A stretch of DNA of 64,000 bases from Ctenosaura bakeri (lineage: Eukaryota; Chordata; Lepidosauria; Squamata; Iguanidae), in assembly GCA_948474755.1 (NCBI GenBank), contig CAOLHI010001670.1:279878-343877 (forward strand), given 5' to 3'. Under the pieces are notes generated by a model. It was given only the letters and a program-made list of their open reading frames with translations. It ran no database searches and was not told the origin of the DNA. Positions 9,031 to 19,842 of the stretch are shown one piece after another; positions within the stretch are counted from its first letter, which is position 1; each line of letters starts with the position of its first letter. The position numbers and the translations under genes were made by a program.

Positions 9031-10806
9031 AGTGCTTATTTTAACCAGTTATGAGCTAAGCTGGACAGGCAGGCTTGGCTCAGTGCCTGCAAGAGGTTAG
9101 GGATGGGGAGGCGAACCTAGCAGGAAGACGGGGAGTGATGAGTCAGAAGTCCAACAAGAGCTTTAAAAGCTGGAGAGCTGCCTATGTCTTTTGTTCTCTG
9201 ACAGGCAGGCAGGAAGATGTTCCTCCTCCAAGTGACCATGAAACCAGGGCATTTGCAAACAGAATCCACAAATGTGTGAGTAAAAAAAAAAAAGTTAGGT
9301 ATCATCACTTTTTTGGTTTTTTTCCTGTTTGGACTTGTGTGGTTTTTAGAAACATTCTTCTGTCAGCCAAACTGTGCCAAAACCCATATTCTGGTGTAAT
9401 CTACTGTGTTGTTCATTAACACTTAACAGCCACCACCAAAATGTACTCATTCTTCTTTTGCTAATAATATGTTCTTTAAAAAAAATGAGAAAAGCGTCTG
9501 ATCTATATCCAGCTGTGGGGCTGCAATATCATTACCAAGGTTAAAGCTTACATTCTGGGTAAGGTTACTGCTGTGCTCAGCTCCTGAGACATCTAATCTC
9601 TCTCTCAGGAAGAAGAGAGAGGTTGGGAAAGCACTCTACAGGGAAATAGCCCCAACTCTTCCCTGTGTTCAAGGAGAGAGTCTTATAAGAAAGTCTTACT
9701 AAGCCAAGGATGCAGAAAATTGTGTTGTAGAAGAAGTGAAAGGGAAGAGATTGAGAGATTTTGCCCCCTCCTCCACATCTCATTCCCACCAGGCTTTCCT
9801 TTGGTGGTGGTAGGCCCATAAAGGCTTCCCCTTGACATGCAACAATTCAAAATGGTTTCCACATGACAGCTGGAACTAGCTATCAGTTTTTTTCATCCAC
9901 TATTTTTTTAAAAAAATCCTGAGTTTTTCCACCCAATGCATGAAGATATTTATACCTTTCTTATTAAAAATAAAGCGAATTTATTTTATTATTTTTAATT
10001 CACCTCCATTTCCACTGGTCATCTTCAATAGATACAATTGTTCCAAACATAGACAGAACCATGTTGTTGCTGCCTGCCATGTTGCTGTTAAAGAGAAGGA
10101 GCTTCTTTTTTTTAAAAAAAGAGAGCTGAATATACAGAGTTTCAAAGCCAGATTTTTAACAGCCAAATCCTGAAATATCTCTGCCTGGATGAGTGCATCT
10201 GCCAGTCTTTCTTTCTCCTACATTCATTTTTTTTTTTTAAATCTCAAGTTCTTTTCACTGAGTTTATGGTAAAAAAATGAAATTTTGGAACATTCTGATT
10301 TTTTTTAAAAAAGATCAAACTAACCAATGCCTAGCTAGAACATGTGGCTATAGATGAAAGAAATAAGAGCTTTGAAAAAGCAACAGGAGAAATCCCTAGA
10401 AGCAAGTATAGCTCATGACTCTTTTCTGTGAAGCAGAAAGAAGAGTGCATGCATGTAATGCAGAAATACAACAGGATTCAAAAACTCAAATATTAGCAGT
10501 CATCTGATGGCATAGATCATGACCTTGATTCCTCAGCAATTCATGCTGGATTTGGCTGAGGGCCCAGCTTGATATAAGGTAAATCTTGAGACAGATATAT
10601 AATTTCACAGCCATAGTTGTGAAGGAATCCGTCTATTTTGAGATCAAAGTAGAGCCCATTTATGTAGCACCGTTAATAACAGATTCCAGGTCTTGTGCAC
10701 CAAAGTCACCTTCAATTTCATTGGGTCCTCTTGCCTTCTGGATTGCACTGAAAGCTGATGGCTCCAATTTCAGTAGGACCATAAATCCACTCCAGTTTTA
10801 GGCTGT
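9031..10806. other. unannotated interval, possible LTR remnant at its left
   Basis: The stretch 9060-9340 has LTR-like flavour (a TATA-like GCTTTAAAAGC near 9160, then a run of A at 9285-9297 and CCTGTTTGGACTTGTG) but I could not find TG...CA ends or a target duplication. T-run/A-run switches lie at 9903-9916, 10106-10120 and about 10299-10312. No gene seen. Confidence 0.4.
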
Positions 10807-10882
10807 ACTTTAAAGGGGCTATCCAAGGTGCTGAAGGCTATCTTCCCAAATGGTTCAATACCTTGGCTAGCCCTTTTAAAGT
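10807..10882. repeat. short inverted repeat
   Basis: ACTTTAAAGGGGCTA at 10807 pairs with TAGCCCTTTTAAAGT ending at 10882 around a loop of about 46 bp. Related wording (CTTTAAAGGGGC-like, then AAGGTGCTGAA) is seen at 33020-33060 and 48465-48510, so this may be the core of an old dispersed MITE. Confidence 0.45.
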
Positions 10883-10984
10883 CTAGAGCAAAGCCAGAGT
10901 TGGTTCACAGCTCAACTGATACTGGAGCCACACACAATCCCTTAGTTGGAAATCCAAGATGACAACATATACATTCAGAAGTGT

Positions 10985-11065
10985 AAGTTAGGGGTGGGTG
11001 ACTTGAGCTCGTCCAGATATTATTGGACAGTTCCCGTAATCCCTACTCAAAATAGCCATTAGTGA
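10985..11065. mobile_element. fragment of the CCAGATGTTGTTGGAC-type MITE
   Basis: CGTCCAGATATTATTGGACA followed by a short AGTTCCCGTAATCCC stretch resembles the left arm of the element seen complete at 51851-51952. Confidence 0.35.
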
Positions 11066-11224
11066 GAGATGATGGAAGTGTAATGACATCTTGGGATAGG
11101 TGGAACACATTGCACACTCCCGGTATAAACTAATATTAATCAAATCCAGAGAAGGATTAAAGACGATGAGGCAAAAAATTAAAGCAGTATGGCAGTGTGT
11201 CATTCTTATTCTACCCTGAGGCAT

Positions 11225-11480
11225 TGAGGGCGGCTAAAAATAATAAAACACAGATGAAGAATAACATCTTGATTTAATATGATCGTTAAAATACAATACA
11301 AAAATATAACAGCAAAAGACAGCAGAAAGGAGCCAACTGAGCCTGCCTTGGCAAGGAGATCCAGAGTCTCAGAGCAGCTACAAAGAAGGTCCTGCCTCTC
11401 ACTCCAGCACACATTCTTCTGGTAATGGTAGGTCCAAAGGAGGAGGGCCTCATATGGCAAACTATAATAATAATGTAAAT
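11225..11480 (-). mobile_element. 3' fragment of an L2/CR1-group LINE
   Basis: A minus-strand frame reads RGRTFFVAALRLWISLPRQA, matching the conserved C-terminus of L2/CR1-group ORF2 proteins (pattern GRTF-VAAP-LWNSLP). On the + strand the 3' untranslated end begins near GAGGGCGGCTAAAAATAAT, a typical L2-like terminus. The copy is truncated and has stops. Confidence 0.65.
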
Positions 11481-11587
11481 CACTGAGAATTTGCTTCCTT
11501 ATAGTGATACATCATAATTCATTGTCTGTGTAATGGTAGGTCCTGTCCTGGAGTCAGTCATGACTAGACAGCCAGGTATATTTAAGC

Positions 11588-11887
11588 TAGGGATGGGCCA
11601 ACTGGATCCTTGAATCCTCAACAGGGATTTGAGATTTGTGAATCTGAATCCCTGTACAAAAATAGGTGAACCGAATCTTTCAAATCTACCAACCAAAAAA
11701 TAGTTTTTTTAAAAGTTCTGTTTAAAAAAGTTTTGAAAAGTTTATTTTTTTTTAAAAAAAGTTGCTTTTTAAAACCTTGTTTAAAAAAGGATTTGAAAGA
11801 TTTAAGATTCATGAGATTTGTGGATTCCCAGAACCTTCCAGGGATTCCAATCCGGATTCAGAAAATTCTGGATTCGTCCCATCTCTA
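11588..11887. mobile_element. non-autonomous hAT element, 300 bp, perfect 8-bp TSD
   Basis: The termini TAGGGATGGGCC and GGGACGAATCC-type complement (right end CGTCCCATCTCTA) form inverted repeats. ATTTAAGC occurs directly before (11580-11587) and directly after (11888-11895) the element without mismatch. The interior is AT-rich, with repeated TTTAAAAAAG motifs and GGATTC/GAATCC words. No coding capacity. Confidence 0.85.
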
Positions 11888-11895
11888 ATTTAAGC

Positions 11896-13524
11896 CCAAC
11901 AAAATCAGTGGAATGAAGCATATGGAGCTCAGCATTGGATTGTGGCCTTGATGTACTTTTACTTCATGGCAAAAGTGAACAAGTGACTGAACAAACAACA
12001 CCAAACCCACCGCAGGATGCATTCAAAGCAGATTTATATCACATTAAGTGCTGTGGCACCACCCTACAGGATCCTAACCTTTATAGTTTGGTGAGATACT
12101 TAGAACTCCAGTGCACATTCCCCTGATTTATGGCATTAAATCTCTTTGGCAGATAACTCTAAGGCCACTTCTAGATGACATCACTATCCCTCGACAGCAG
12201 CAGGTTGTTTCTGGTCCAGGAGTCATGCTACCACACGACGTTGCTGCTATCCAATTGCTATCCAGTTGCAGGACTATCTTATATTATTTCCAGAAAAAAT
12301 CCGCTAAGTGCGTTCTTTAGCACTTCAATCCCATTAGTCAACTCAGTGCATTACCATGATAGCGCTTGACAGCACTTCTTGTCATCACGGATCCAGGTGT
12401 AGGCGGGCTGTGGGTATGCCCCTCCCTCAGTGACTCCCATGTCAGATAAAGTTTGGAATCTACCATTTCTCCATGTTTATTTTAACTTTCTTGTTTGTGG
12501 TAACTTTTTTTTATTTTTTTTAGCATTATAGCACACAAATGCAATAGTGTACTGCCATGTCATGAGGTTACCACAAACATGGCTGCATTAGTATGGCTTA
12601 CAAAAAACAAACAAACAATCAATCAATGGGGGCAGTGGGGCAGGGTGAAGGTGGGGAAAGGGAGTGGCTAAGGATGCTGTAGTGCAAAAGGAACACCAGT
12701 GGCAAGTGAAAATAAGCTGAAATATATAATGTAAGTATATTCTTAAGACTGTGTAATTTGTGTACAAATAGCAGAAGCCTCCATGTTAATTATCATATTG
12801 GATCCTGAATCTATTGAATTTTTTTACAAGTAATCAGGGTCTTCTACCAGACAGCAAAGGAATATGTCAGAGCAAAACAGCTGAAAGAGAACAGATGGCT
12901 TAGAGTACATACCTAAAGTATAATGTAGCAGACCTATAAAATAAACTCCTGTAGAAATGTATTTCCTCAATTGAGAATTAGGGGCCTGTGGTGGTTGTGT
13001 TCCCTAAGGCTAAAATCCAAAAAACCCCAGAAGAGAACAATGAACAATGCAATAGAACAATGCAACAGAATGCAGCGAATAATGCAAAGAACAGGTCCCA
13101 CCAAAACTGGTAGAACTTACTGTAGGATGTCTTCCCCTCATGCTATCAGACCATTACCAAGGCACTGACTTTCCTCAGCACCTGTCCAGCTTTTCCCACT
13201 TCCTCTACCTAATGGAGTTTCTGAAGTAAGGAAAAAAAGACAAAACAATCAGTGGAAAAACAAATGAGGGTTACCACAGAGGAAGACATCATCTGCAGCT
13301 CCCATAACATTCAGTGAACGAGGCAGGGCAACAACATGATCAGAAGTACTCTTAATTTAAATATGAACCTTTAAAACTAAAATGCAGCTGTAGAAGTAAT
13401 GGGACCAAACACAGGTAAGAAATGCTTGGCTGTATGGATGAGACTTTCTGCATAGACATGTACATATTTGGTAGCTCATGATCACAGGGGAGAAACTCTG
13501 TTACCATACCCTACCACCTCTCTT
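11896..13524. other. unannotated interval with one MITE scrap
   Basis: 12010-12110 carries a degraded family B arm (CAGGATCCTAACCTTTATAG, GTTTGGTGAGATACTTAGAA). Around 12170, GGCCACTTCTAGATGAC resembles a transposon end, but I found no matching partner. Otherwise nothing recognised. Confidence 0.4.
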
Positions 13525-14840
13525 ATGAGATATGCGATTTTCATAAATTGAACTTATTAATGACCAGAGGACACTGTTACCCCAAAACATGAGTGACTTA
13601 GGATTCCATCCACAATATCAGTGCCTCTGTGAAATGGTGGGGAATATTAGCTCAGTGAGGAGGTCTGCAAGAGGGAAGGTTAACATTACTATGTCTACTG
13701 GTTCTAGTGCAGGGAAGAATCAGTCAGAGATCCAAAAGTAAGCTTATTTGTTTTATCAGGGGAATTGCAATCACACACAAGATCATACACACAACAGAAC
13801 AGAAGGAAAAAGAGAGAAAAGTTTTGGATAGCAAGGTTTTCAGGGCAAAATGGGTGAGATTTACCAATCCAGAAGAGCAGCAAAGAAGTGGTGATGTGGC
13901 TTAGATGCAGAGTCTAAAGACAGTACACCAACAGGAATCAGAGTGGCAGAGTGGCAGCCAGCAACCAGTGTACTGTGAATTGACTAGCCCAAAACTGGAG
14001 TTTAAATACTTTTTTTCTGCCTGGAAGGCTAAGGTGCTAATGGCTCTCTAGCAGAGTAAACAATGAAGTCTGGAGAGAGGAAAACGGGGTCTGGAATGAG
14101 CTAATGGTTTTAGTGTCAGGTGACAAAAGGACTAATGCTTGTCCTGATAGCTCCTTAATTGTCAGACAGGTGGGACAAAAGGGAAGTTTGCTGGTCAGAA
14201 GGAAATGGGCTAAGACAATCAGCTGTCCTGTGCAAACATCTTAGATGTTATTGTCTCTTAAAGGTTGAGTCATCAAAAGCTGTTTCCTGGTGATTTCCTG
14301 ATTATGACCTGGCTATGCCTTGAGGTCTTTCCTAACCTGATGTTATCATGTATGTGTTCAGGCAGCTTTTCCTCTTGGTCAGCATGGTCATGCAGCTGTA
14401 GCAGTGTATTTCCAATTAAATATTCACCAATTAAATATATATTTTGCCAATTAAACCATATCAAAGCATGGGGATGGACAGCCTACTAACAATGCATTTG
14501 GGGTCATGTTGGCCAGAGACATTCAGATAGGATTATGCGGAAAACTCCTTCACTGCTTCAGGCTCTTGTGGAGATCTTCCCTTATACACCCTACCTGAGC
14601 AAATGTTATGAGGTTGTCATGAGTCCCATCAATGTTTTGTCAGTCTGAAGTTAAGTAATCAGCCCATTCTGGACCTCTTTGTCAGTTCCATGAGGAAGCC
14701 ATTATGGCTTTGTCAATGCACCCCTTCAAAGTGTGAAATAGGGTATAAAAACTTTAGTTTCGACTCCAGCCAATTGTAGTATGTAGGATGTAGTACTCAA
14801 GACATAGCATGCCGCAGACTGCCATTCCTCCATTCTACCC
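13525..14840 (+). mobile_element. old LTR copy (family C), interrupted by another LTR
   Basis: 13525-13574 and 14492-14840 match 45145-45660 in order: TGAGATATGC, CATAAATTG-ACTTATTAATG, GATAGGATTATG, GTCATGAGTCC-ATCAATG, GCCATTATGGCTTTGTCAA, then TATAAAAAC at 14744-14752 as a good TATA box, and CTCCATTCTACCCTCA. The second copy continues to a polyadenylation signal, while this one ends near 14840. The 917-bp block between is a separate, minus-strand LTR. Confidence 0.65.
13575..14491 (-). mobile_element. solo retroviral-type LTR nested in an older LTR
   Basis: On the minus strand it starts TGTTAGTAGGCTG and ends TTTTGGGGTAACA. A TATA-like GTATTTAAACTCC lies at 14001-14010 and AACAAATAAGC, a polyadenylation-like signal, at about 13744-13754, about 250 bp downstream, giving U3-R-U5 order. 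The end GGGGTAACA resembles that of the LTR at 24029-24837. Target duplications are not clear (GACAC/ATGCA). It is an old endogenous-retrovirus-like remnant with no coding region. Confidence 0.65.
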
Positions 14841-16005
14841 TCAAACAAAACCACAGCAGCTTCCCAATTGTTTTATAAGAAATAAATGAATAAGAATGAA
14901 AATTGACAAGGGAATAAATTTTACAAGCATGAGTCCATTGAAATGGGTCTCCAAGGTTTTGAATGAATTTCTTGATCTCATTCCCATAGGCCTGGAGTAG
15001 CAAAGAAACAATATTTCATTTCATTTCATTTCTATGCCACCTTTTCCCCAGAGTGGAACCCAAGGCAGTTTTCACAAAGAGAATCAATTAAAACCTAACA
15101 ATAAAAAAATTAAGTACAAATAAAGATCATCACATCAAAACAGTATAAAATTATTTTAAAAGCATACAAAAGTTAAAAATAACGGATACAAAAGTTAAGA
15201 ATTACAGATTAAAAGCCTGCTTGAACAAAAAGGTCTTTACTTGCTGGTAAAAGGAGAGCAAGGAGTGGGCCAGCCTAGACTCTCATGGAAGAGAATTCCT
15301 CAAGGTTGGAGCAATGACTGAGAAGATTTTCTCCCATGTCCTCACCAGATGATGGTGGGACCCAGATAAAGCCCTTCCCTGAAATCTTGACACTCTGAAA
15401 GTTTCATATAGGAAGATATAGTGTTTCAGATAGTCGGGACCTAAACCGGATAAGCTGTTATGTGTCATGACTAGTATTTTTAATTGCATCTAGAAGCAAA
15501 CCAGTAGCCAGTGAAGCTTTTTCAACAACAGAGTTACGTGCTCCCTGTGACTGGCCCTGCTGAAACCTGGCTATACAGGCTGGATCCAGGAAATCGCCCA
15601 AGCTGCAAGCCTGAGATTTCAGATGGAGTATAACCCCATACACCACAGGCAGAATCCCTGTTCTCTGATCTTCCTTTTGATTGACCAGGAGCACCTCTCT
15701 CTTGTCTAGATAAAGTTTATGTTTGTTTGCTCTTGTTCAGTCCATTACTGACAGCAGACATTGGTTCAGTACTGAGAAGTGTCCTTGGAATGAGATGGAA
15801 AAGAGAGAGAGAGCTGGGTCTCATCAGCAGCACATTGGTGATACTGAACCCCAAAACTCAGATGACCTCTTTCATAGAGGAAGAAATGAGGCCTGAGGGA
15901 CTCCACAGGCCAATGTCCAGAATGTCAAATAGAAGTGCGCCAGCACCACCACTTTCTGAGCTCATCGCTCCAGAAGAGACTGGAACCACTGTAGGACAGT
16001 GCCCC

Positions 16006-16562
16006 TGTGATAGATGATGGCTCTGAGGTCAATGAGCAATTGATTGTGCCAGAAACAGAACCAGTGATAGACCAAACTATCTTGGAAACACCCCCATCTG
16101 AAAGACAAGCTGAGACAGAGTTGCTGCAACCAGTGCCAGTGGGAGAGGGGACCAGCAATGATTTAGAGGAATTAGATTCATCTTTGCCCCTCAGCTTACA
16201 ATCGCAGAGGAGTCAAAAACGAGCAGCTCAGAGGGAAGCTGTTTGGGCAAGATTGAGTAAACAGAACGATGATGAGTAATACCTGTTTTTGTCAGCATAT
16301 AAGTCGGTTAGCGTGGCTTGCTGTTTGCTTGTAGCAAATCACTACTCAAGCCCATGACCCTTGTGTTCTGGCTTTCTTGACCCTTTAGGACTGACCTTCA
16401 GTGTTCTGGACCTTTCGCATTTGACCTTGACTTCAGCTCGGCTCAGTGTTTCTCTTTATTTTTTGCATTGGACACCCCCACTGCCTCCTCCTCTTGGGCA
16501 AGTACTATCCCCTTCTTTCCCTTGTTGGCAGAAAGAAATGGGCAGGGAGTTGAATTCTGACA
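16006..16562 (+). mobile_element. solo LTR inside L2, 557 bp, perfect 5-bp TSD
   Basis: The element begins TGTGATAGATG and ends GAATTCTGACA. GCCCC flanks it on both sides (16001-16005 and 16563-16567), and L2 sequence resumes in register, so the insertion is clean. A TATA-like GCATATAAG lies at 16294-16302. The following stretch, rich in TTGACC/CTGGAC words, resembles the R-U5 part of the LTR at 21267-21819. Unusually, the segment before the TATA is an open frame. Confidence 0.85.
16007..16279 (+). CDS. 90-codon open frame in the upstream (U3) part of the solo LTR
   Basis: From an ATG inside the LTR, 90 codons remain open and end at TGA/TAA just 15 bp before the TATA-like box. The product is acidic, rich in Glu, Ser and Pro, and ends in a basic patch (SQRSQKRAAQREAVW). 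Such a tail could be the C-terminus of a retroelement polyprotein or env-type frame that runs into the 3' LTR. No domain is recognised. As a solo LTR, it has no upstream gene now; its present coding role is doubtful. Confidence 0.35.
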   Translation: MIDDGSEVNEQLIVPETEPVIDQTILETPPSERQAETELLQPVPVGEGTSNDLEELDSSLPLSLQSQRSQKRAAQREAVWARLSKQNDDE

Positions 16563-17640
16563 GCCCCTACATCCCATCTCAGAGAGCTGGCCTAGAAAGA
16601 CACCAAGGGTGTTTGTATTGAAAATCACTGGGAGGTCCAACAGAACCAACAGGGGCATGCTCTTCCAGTCTGTTCCCTGTGTATGTCATCCATGAAGGCA
16701 ATTAAAGCTGTCTCTGTCCCATAACCAGGCCTGAAGTCAGATTGAAATGGATCTAGATAATCAATTTTATACAAGAATCCCAGAATCTGGGAAGCTGACA
16801 GCTGTTCTAAGATCTTGCTCAGGAAAGGAATATTTGGGACTGTACAATAATTCTCCAGCATAGTGGGGGTTAGAGGTGTTACTTTTTAAACTAACATCTA
16901 TACCACAGCCTCTTTTAGGAAGGATGGAAACTTCTCTTGCTGCAGTGAGGCACTTACACTCACCTTAGCTAGTTGGCCAGTCCCCTCTAGCTGTTTTCAA
17001 GAACCAGGACAGGCAAAAGGTCAAGCACACATATGGTGGCTCTCATCTCTCCAAGGATCCTGTCTATATCTTCAGGTGGCACAAACTGAAACATATCCAA
17101 TAATGCAGATGCCAAGATTGCATCCACTGGATTTATCTCAAGTATGGCATCCAACTCGGAATGGAGCCAAGTGATTTTGTCTTCCAAAGTGTCTTGAAAA
17201 TTATTCTCAGTGGGTTGAGTGGTCTTTATTTTCTTCTTGTGGGCCAGAGTGTAAAAGGCCCATGACCACTTGAGACATCTCTACTGGATAACACTGTACA
17301 GACACAATGGTAGCACCGAAGAATAATTTCTTCACTACCACAATCACCATGGCATAGGCTTTCCAATGGGCTGTAGCTCTAGTTTCTGTTGCATTCATTT
17401 CATCACTACCAGCTCCCTAGTGAACCAGGGACTCCACTCCATGGGAATGGATTCTTAGGGGCAATTGTGTCCACCTCCCTGGCCATTTCTCCATTCCAGA
17501 GACCACCCAAGGCTTTGACAGGATCACCTAAGATTCATGTGAACCAGATGCTTCCTGGAGTTGATTTCAGTGGTTCTGGTCATCACAAGAATGTCCAGTA
17601 TCAGAAGAAAGTTGATGGAAGAACAGACAATATTCTTTCA

Positions 17641-19234
17641 AGTTTCCCTTCCCTCCTAGAGGGAGACCTAGCTGTGTTCTAGAGCAGGAATGGAATGGTA
17701 AGATCATCAGGAGGAAGGAAGCAGTCAGATGTTTTCTCTTCATTGCCATGCTTTGAGAGCATCATGGCATCATGGCTTCCGTTCATGGCTTTGTATTGTT
17801 GTTGCAAAGCAGAACCTTGGAAGACTATGGAATAAACAGCTTGAAAAAGTAGTTATGACTGCCTTTTTTTTAAAAAATGGCATTTTGCTGAAACAGACAG
17901 CAGAGATCTTGTGACTTATGAAGCCAAGGAAGGGAACCAGGGCCAATGGAAAAGATTAGGAACTGTCCAGAGAATCCTACCAGAGAGTGAATGAGTATAT
18001 ATAAATGATTATCTCCTACAGAAAAAGAGGCCACATTTGTTGAATAAATGGCCTTTCTGAATTATTTGCTCAGCTCTGCTAATGGCTAATTGCTCCATAA
18101 AGCTTTCAAGTAGCACCAGTGATGTACATTACACCTACTTCTGCAATAGCATCACTGTCCAAAGTGATGCTTTATAAATAAGCCTTATTTAGAAAATGCT
18201 CCTAATAGCAGAGGTAGCAAATACAGGTAATATTCTGTATAATGTGTATCTATGTTCATAAATACAAGGGGAGGAGAAAGCAAAATTCCTGCCTCCCTGT
18301 CTCTCTAGCCATGGAAATGATTTCCTTTATTGTTTTTATATCAAAACATTCATGGGAGGAAACAAAAACAATACACAGATATGCTGCTGTGAAAATGAGA
18401 ACTAGAGCATACCGAAATGAAGGAGGTCAAAGTGGAGACTTCAGAGATAACAAAGGAGACATTACATTTCAATGAGGCTAACGGCCTGGGATACTTTCCT
18501 TCCAATTTCACAAAGGAAAGTGAGAAATGAATTCAATAATATCTGAAAGCACCAGCAACTGCTCAGATGGGGAGATGATGCCTCAGTTGAAACAGACACA
18601 GCATTGGTGCTATTTGGTAAGTGTGCAAATCCTTTTTACTCCAGAGCAGACCCAATGAAACTCAGCGGGACTGTCTGAACACAAAACAGAAGTGAAACTA
18701 GTCCTTTGGGTTGCATTTGAGGACAACCTCTTCTTCCACAGGGGAAGCCAAACAAGTGATTCTTATGGTTTACGAGCTCAATTTTACTTCCATTGAACTG
18801 CCAAGCTTGCAATTTTTATACTCCATAAAAGAGAGATGTATTCAGAGGTAAGGAATCATAAAGTCCTAATAATAAATAATAGACACCCATGCAAGGGCAT
18901 AAAGCTTTAGCATCATTTAGAGATACAGTTCAATTACCCCACTGTCTGGCTCCTTATAGATACCAATGAGGAAATGCTATGAGATTTGTAGATTCTCTTT
19001 TTTTTAAGATATCTGATATTAGCCTCAGGCCAGTTTGTAACAATGGCCCATCATACACATAAGGATGGGCCAGAGGTCAATATTATGAGGAGTTTACCAG
19101 AAAGCCTACAGTATGTGAGCAATCTCTGCTCAGTGCCCAGCTTATACCTCCATCTATTTTTGAGTCCCAGTTTTGAAAAAAGGCCAGGTATAAAGTTATT
19201 AATAAGATAATATTAACATGCTTTATGTTTACTT
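17641..19234. other. unannotated interval
   Basis: No gene seen. A short diverged dispersed repeat around 18630-18700 (AGACCCAATGAAACTCAG) recalls a common reptile sequence but is too short to name. Confidence 0.4.
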
Positions 19235-19387
19235 TTACTTACCCCTTCTTACATACCTCATACTCCAACACAGGAACATTGGCCAGGAAGGATCCAAACG
19301 TTTCCTTATCAACCAGGTGTTCCCACAGTGAATGATGGGTTTAAAGAACTTCCCTATTACACTGAGGAAATTCTCAGCAAGCACCAT
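19235..19387 (-). CDS. candidate 50-codon ORF, origin unknown
   Basis: The minus strand stays open from an in-frame stop at 19412-19414 through an ATG at 19387 to a TAA at 19235. The peptide is MVLAENFLSVIGKFF followed by a His/Cys/Trp-rich half (CGNTWLIRKRLDPSW). It abuts a strong 5' splice-site match (GAG/GTATGTAAG near 19254) that would read in another frame. It may be a transposase remnant, an exon or chance. I do not recognise a family. Confidence 0.2.
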   Translation of the reverse strand: MVLAENFLSVIGKFFKPIIHCGNTWLIRKRLDPSWPMFLCWSMRYVRRGK

Positions 19388-19467
19388 GAGACAATGGACG
19401 AAAGTTGGGAGTTACTGCCCATCAGCATCTAGATGACTGCAGTTAAGGCTTTGGCATGAGAACTGAA

Positions 19468-19606
19468 GGACCTTTTCACACTACACAAACATAGCACCAC
19501 GATTACACTTTCAATGCCATGTCTCCATCCTGTGGAACACTAGAATTTCCAGTTTTGTGAGATATTTAGAATTCTCATCCTGAGAACCCTAGTGCTCTAG
19601 TGCCTT
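19468..19606. mobile_element. palindromic MITE family B, half copy
   Basis: Starts GGACCTTTTCACACTACACA and runs through CCATCCTGTGGAACAC and GTTTTGTGAGATATTTAG. It lies back to back with a second copy from 19611, in the same left-arm orientation. The right arm is missing. Confidence 0.6.
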
Positions 19607-19610
19607 ACCG

Positions 19611-19842
19611 GAGGGTCTTTCACACTACGCAGTCATAGCATTATGAACAGACTTTAATGGCCATGGCAACATCCTATAGAAGCCTGGGATTAGCAGTTTT
19701 GGAGGGGAGGGTATCTAGAATTCTCAGCCAGAGAGCTTTTGTGCCTCAGCAAACTACAGAACTGAGGATTCCATGGGATGCAGAAATGACAGTAAAAGGG
19801 GAACCACCACAGTGCTAAAACTGTGTAGTGTGCATGGGTCCC
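19611..19842. mobile_element. palindromic MITE family B, near-complete copy
   Basis: The left arm runs GGTCTTTCACACTACGCA, TAATGGCCATGGCAACATCC. The right arm runs GGATTCCATGGGATGCAG, CAGTGCTAAAACTGTG and ends GTGTGCATGGGTCC. The two arms pair imperfectly over about 100 bp each. Confidence 0.65.

Larger units (their letters stand above)
15004..17640 (-). mobile_element. long, degraded L2 LINE copy, split by a solo LTR
   Basis: Minus-strand frames in family order, from high to low coordinates, include an upstream segment with GATIVSVQCYP and VMGLLHSG, MFQFVPPEDIDRILGEMRAT, then FQSDFRPGYGTETALIAFMD (fingers of the reverse transcriptase) and, after the LTR, a C-terminal GLGPDYLKHYIF. The 3' end lies at an ATTTC repeat (15012-15033), preceded by a 3' UTR with TATGCCACCTTTTCCCC. 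Many stops and frameshifts make it non-functional. The right-hand (5') limit is a guess; similarity fades between 17400 and 17640. Confidence 0.75.

Noticed and set aside
9060..9340. Another solo LTR
   Set aside because: TATA-like and R-U5-like wording is present, but no TG...CA ends with a 4-6 bp duplication could be located.
12170..12420. DNA transposon beginning GGCCACTTCTAGATG
   Set aside because: No inverted partner or target duplication was found within 1 kb.
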